Assembly: GCA_036770645.1 (NCBI GenBank)
Contig: DAIPIU010000006.1
Span: forward strand, 4,026 to 68,025
DNA length: 64,000 nucleotides
Source: Rubrimonas sp036770645
GTDB lineage: Bacteria > Pseudomonadota > Alphaproteobacteria > Rhodobacterales > Rhodobacteraceae
Reading direction: 5' to 3'
How positions within the stretch are numbered: position 1 is the stretch's first letter; every line of letters begins with the position of its first letter. The notes beneath the pieces were generated by a model, which was not told the DNA's origin, did no database searches, and saw only the letters and a program-made list of their open reading frames with translations. A program made the translations under genes and the position numbers. Shown piece after piece: positions 61,903-64,000 of the stretch.

Positions 61903-62610
61903 ATGCGCCCCTCCGGCCGCGCCGCCGACCAGCTTCGCCCCGTCGCCATCGAGACGGGGGTCTCGCGCCACGCCGAGGGGTCCTGCCTGATCGCCTTCGG
62001 CGACACGCGCGTGCTGTGCACCGCCAGCGTCGAGGACAAGCCCCCGCCCTTCCTGCGCAACACCGGGCTGGGCTGGGTGACGGCCGAATACGCCATGCTC
62101 CCGCGCGCCACCACCTCGCGCAACCGGCGCGAGCGGCAGGGGCCCTCGGGGCGCACGCAGGAGATCCAGCGGCTGATCGGGCGGTCCCTGCGCGCCTGTC
62201 TCGACCGGCCGGCGCTGGGCGAGCGGCAGATCGTCATCGACTGCGATGTGCTGCAGGCCGATGGCGGCACGCGGACGGCCGCGATCACCGGCGGCTGGGT
62301 GGCGCTGCGGCTGGCGGTGGATGCGCTGATGAAGGCGGGGACGATCAAGCACGACGCGCTGACCGGTCCCGTGGCGGCGGTGTCCTGCGGGGTGTTCAAC
62401 GGCTTGCCGGTGCTCGACCTCGACTACGCCGAGGACAGCGCCGCAGGCACCGACGCCAACTTCGTGCTGAACGGGCAGGGGGCGCTGATCGAGGTGCAGG
62501 CCTCGGCCGAAGGCGCGACCTTCTCTCGCGCCGAGTTCGACGCGATGCTGGGGCTTGCGGAGGCCGGGATCGCCCGGCTGGTGGAAGCCCAGAAGGCGGC
62601 GCTGGCGTGA
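61903..62610 (+). CDS. rph: Ribonuclease PH
   Basis: This 235-residue phosphorolytic exonuclease trims tRNA 3' ends. It shows AEYAMLPRATTSRNRRERQG, GRTQEIQRLIGRSLRA and CDVLQADGGTRTAAITG, all family signatures. GGGAGA lies before the ATG. It opens an operon in which each following gene overlaps the previous stop by four bases. Confidence 0.96.
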   Translation: MRPSGRAADQLRPVAIETGVSRHAEGSCLIAFGDTRVLCTASVEDKPPPFLRNTGLGWVTAEYAMLPRATTSRNRRERQGPSGRTQEIQRLIGRSLRACLDRPALGERQIVIDCDVLQADGGTRTAAITGGWVALRLAVDALMKAGTIKHDALTGPVAAVSCGVFNGLPVLDLDYAEDSAAGTDANFVLNGQGALIEVQASAEGATFSRAEFDAMLGLAEAGIARLVEAQKAALA

Positions 62611-63227
62611 CGCGTCGGTTTTCGGGCGGGCGACTGGTCGTCGCCACCCACAACGACGGCAAGCTGCGCGAGATCCGCGACCTGCTGTCCCCCTTCGGCG
62701 TGGATCCGGTGTCGGCCAAGGCGCTGGGCCTGCCCGAGCCCGCCGAGACCGAGGAGAGCTTCGAGGGCAACGCCCGCATCAAGGCCCATGCCGCGGCGCG
62801 CGCGAGCGGCCTGCCGGCGCTGTCGGACGACAGCGGCATCGCCATCGACGCGCTGGACGGCGCGCCGGGCGTGCACACGGCCGACTGGGCCGAGGGGCCG
62901 GGCGGGCGCGACTTCGGCCGCGCCATGGCCCGCGCATGGTCCGAGATCGGGGCGTCGGGCAGGCCCGCGCCGCATGCCGCACGGTTCCTGTGCTGCCTGT
63001 GCCTGGCCTGGCCGGACGGCGCGGACGCGGTGTTCATGGGCCGGGTCGAGGGCCATGCGGTGTGGCCGCCGCGCGGCGCGCGGGGCTTCGGCTACGACCC
63101 GATGTTCGTGCCCGCGGGCCATGACCTGACCTTCGGCGAGATGGACCCCGCCGCCAAGCACGCCATTTCGCACCGCGCCGACGCCTTCCGCCAGCTTGTC
63201 GCCGCCTGTTTCGGGGATGCCCCATGA
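62607..63227 (+). CDS. rdgB: Non-canonical purine NTP pyrophosphatase, RdgB/HAM1
   Basis: This 206-residue enzyme removes ITP/XTP. GTG at 62607 overlaps rph. Motifs: LVVATHNDGKLREI (P-loop-like), LSDDSGIAIDALDGAPGVHTA and GFGYDPMFVPAG, plus KHAISHRADAF. Cys-rich text FLCCLCLAW is not a known functional site. Confidence 0.95.
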   Translation: MTRRFSGGRLVVATHNDGKLREIRDLLSPFGVDPVSAKALGLPEPAETEESFEGNARIKAHAAARASGLPALSDDSGIAIDALDGAPGVHTADWAEGPGGRDFGRAMARAWSEIGASGRPAPHAARFLCCLCLAWPDGADAVFMGRVEGHAVWPPRGARGFGYDPMFVPAGHDLTFGEMDPAAKHAISHRADAFRQLVAACFGDAP

Positions 63228-63607
63228 CGCGCCGCCTGATCTCGTCCGGTTCGCCCTTCGAGGCCGACTACGCCTATTCCCGCGCCGTGGCGCAGGGCGA
63301 CTGGTGCTTCGTCGCGGGCACCATCGGCCGCGACCGGCTGACCGGCGATCTGCCCGAGGGGGCCGAGGCGCAGGCGCGCGCCGCGCTCGAGACCATCGCC
63401 TGGGCGCTGAGCGAGGCGGGCTTCGCCATGGGGGATGTCGTGCGCACGGTGATCTACCTGCCCGACCCGGCGGACCACCCGCGCATCGCCCCCGCGCTGC
63501 GCGCGGCCTTCGGCGAGTCGCGGCCCGCCAACACCACCATGTGCGCGCCGCTGCTGCGCCCCGAATGGAAGGTCGAGATCGAGGTCACGGCCTACCGCGG
63601 CGCATGA
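63224..63607 (+). CDS. RidA/YjgF family enamine-imine deaminase
   Basis: This 127-residue trimeric protein hydrolyses reactive 2-aminoacrylate-type imines. The end of the family signature is visible in RPANTTMCAPLLRPEWKVEIEVTAY; the usual catalytic Arg position is within GESRPANTT. It overlaps rdgB (ATGA) and hemW (ATGA). Confidence 0.9.
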   Translation: MTRRLISSGSPFEADYAYSRAVAQGDWCFVAGTIGRDRLTGDLPEGAEAQARAALETIAWALSEAGFAMGDVVRTVIYLPDPADHPRIAPALRAAFGESRPANTTMCAPLLRPEWKVEIEVTAYRGA

Positions 63608-64000
63608 GCGCGCAAGGCCCGCGCCGCGCGGGCGAGGGCGCCGCGGTGCCCGCCGGGCGCGCGTCGGCCCGCGCCTCGCGGCCCTCCGCGCCCGCGTCGC
63701 CGCATCCGGACGCCGCGCAGCCCCTCGCGCGCCCTCTCCCCCCCGGGGCCGGGGGTCGGGGCGAGGGGGCGGACCCGCAGGGTGCCGCGCCCCGTCCCGA
63801 CTGGCTGGACGGCGGGTTCGGCGTCTATGTCCACTGGCCGTTCTGCCTGTCGAAATGCCCCTACTGCGACTTCAACTCGCATGTCGCGAAGGGCCCTGTC
63901 GACCATGCCCGCTTCGCCCGGGCGCTGGAGGCCGAACTGGCCCATGCCCGCGCCGTCACGGGTCCGCGCCGCGTCGACACGGTGTTCTTCGGCGGCGGCA
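63604..64000 (+). CDS. hemW: HemW, radical SAM heme-handling protein (5' part; runs off right edge)
   Basis: HemW is a heme chaperone related to oxygen-independent coproporphyrinogen oxidase. The radical-SAM cysteines are in VYVHWPFCLSKCPYCDFNSH, followed by VDTVFFGGG. Before this lies an unusual 70-residue, Pro/Ala/Arg/Gly-rich extension without visible fold; the ATG at 63604 overlaps ridA, and no clear later start is seen. The rest is beyond the window. Confidence 0.88.
   Translation, partial: MSAQGPRRAGEGAAVPAGRASARASRPSAPASPHPDAAQPLARPLPPGAGGRGEGADPQGAAPRPDWLDGGFGVYVHWPFCLSKCPYCDFNSHVAKGPVDHARFARALEAELAHARAVTGPRRVDTVFFGGG

Overview
The window is a very GC-rich (roughly 70% or more) bacterial chromosome segment with tightly packed genes, many four-base start/stop overlaps, and no insertion sequence, phage gene, rRNA or CRISPR array that I can see. 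The gene set points to an alphaproteobacterium, most likely a Rhodobacterales-type organism: an alphaproteobacterial LexA box (GTTC-N7-GTTC), a TIGR02300/FYDLN zinc-ribbon acidic protein, a DUF2794 protein, intracellular PHB depolymerase, malonyl-CoA decarboxylase, the dapF-mtaB-ftsY block, several TRAP transporters and a PQQ operon. I cannot name the genus.

Layout. 1-1.5 kb: 5' part of SOS-controlled imuB, tRNA-Ala(GGC), TIGR02300 protein. 1.6-5.2 kb: Na/Pi cotransporter, PHA depolymerase, YgjP-like metallopeptidase. 5.2-8.8 kb: DctPQM TRAP system, solute receptor resembling the 2-oxoacid receptor TakP. 9.0-9.3 kb: tRNA-Lys(UUU) split in its anticodon loop by a 236-nt group I intron. 9.5-12.7 kb: first TAXI-TRAP system. 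12.7-14.6 kb: class III PHA synthase phaE-phaC. 14.6-17.1 kb: aromatic aminotransferase and AbrB-type permease. 17.3-21.9 kb: DUF4212/acetate-type symporter, a cNMP/CBS/DUF294 regulator and a small membrane protein. 21.9-31.5 kb, all minus strand: dapF, mtaB, small secreted protein, ftsY, four glycosyltransferases, Mrp ATPase, ExoD. 31.7-35.1 kb: HupK-like protein, iron-type ABC permease, aroQ. 35.1-44 kb: malonyl-CoA decarboxylase, ring-cleaving dioxygenase-like protein, lipoprotein, class I phaC, MATE pump, YqhA, queG, GST. 43.9-47.1 kb: second TAXI-TRAP system. 47.1-52.5 kb: mtgA, AGCS amino acid symporter, EEP-family hydrolase, gamma-glutamyltransferase, DUF2794. 52.6-57 kb: patatin phospholipase, histidine kinase/response regulator pair, coiled anchored protein. 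57-61.8 kb: pqqABCDE with an extra cupredoxin-like gene between pqqA and pqqB, and a divergent SoxYZ-like carrier. 61.9-64 kb: rph-rdgB-ridA-hemW, the last cut by the window edge.

Functional picture. The cell imports organic acids and amino acids through many secondary systems (three TRAP, SSS, AGCS, AbrB), stores carbon as polyhydroxyalkanoate with two unrelated synthase classes plus a depolymerase, and makes PQQ for periplasmic quinoprotein dehydrogenases, for which the SoxYZ-like carrier is a known companion. The most unusual item is the group I intron in tRNA-Lys(UUU). Next are the interrupted pqqA-pqqB junction, the coexistence of class I and class III PHA synthases, and a hydrogenase-like HupK homologue with no hydrogenase genes nearby.
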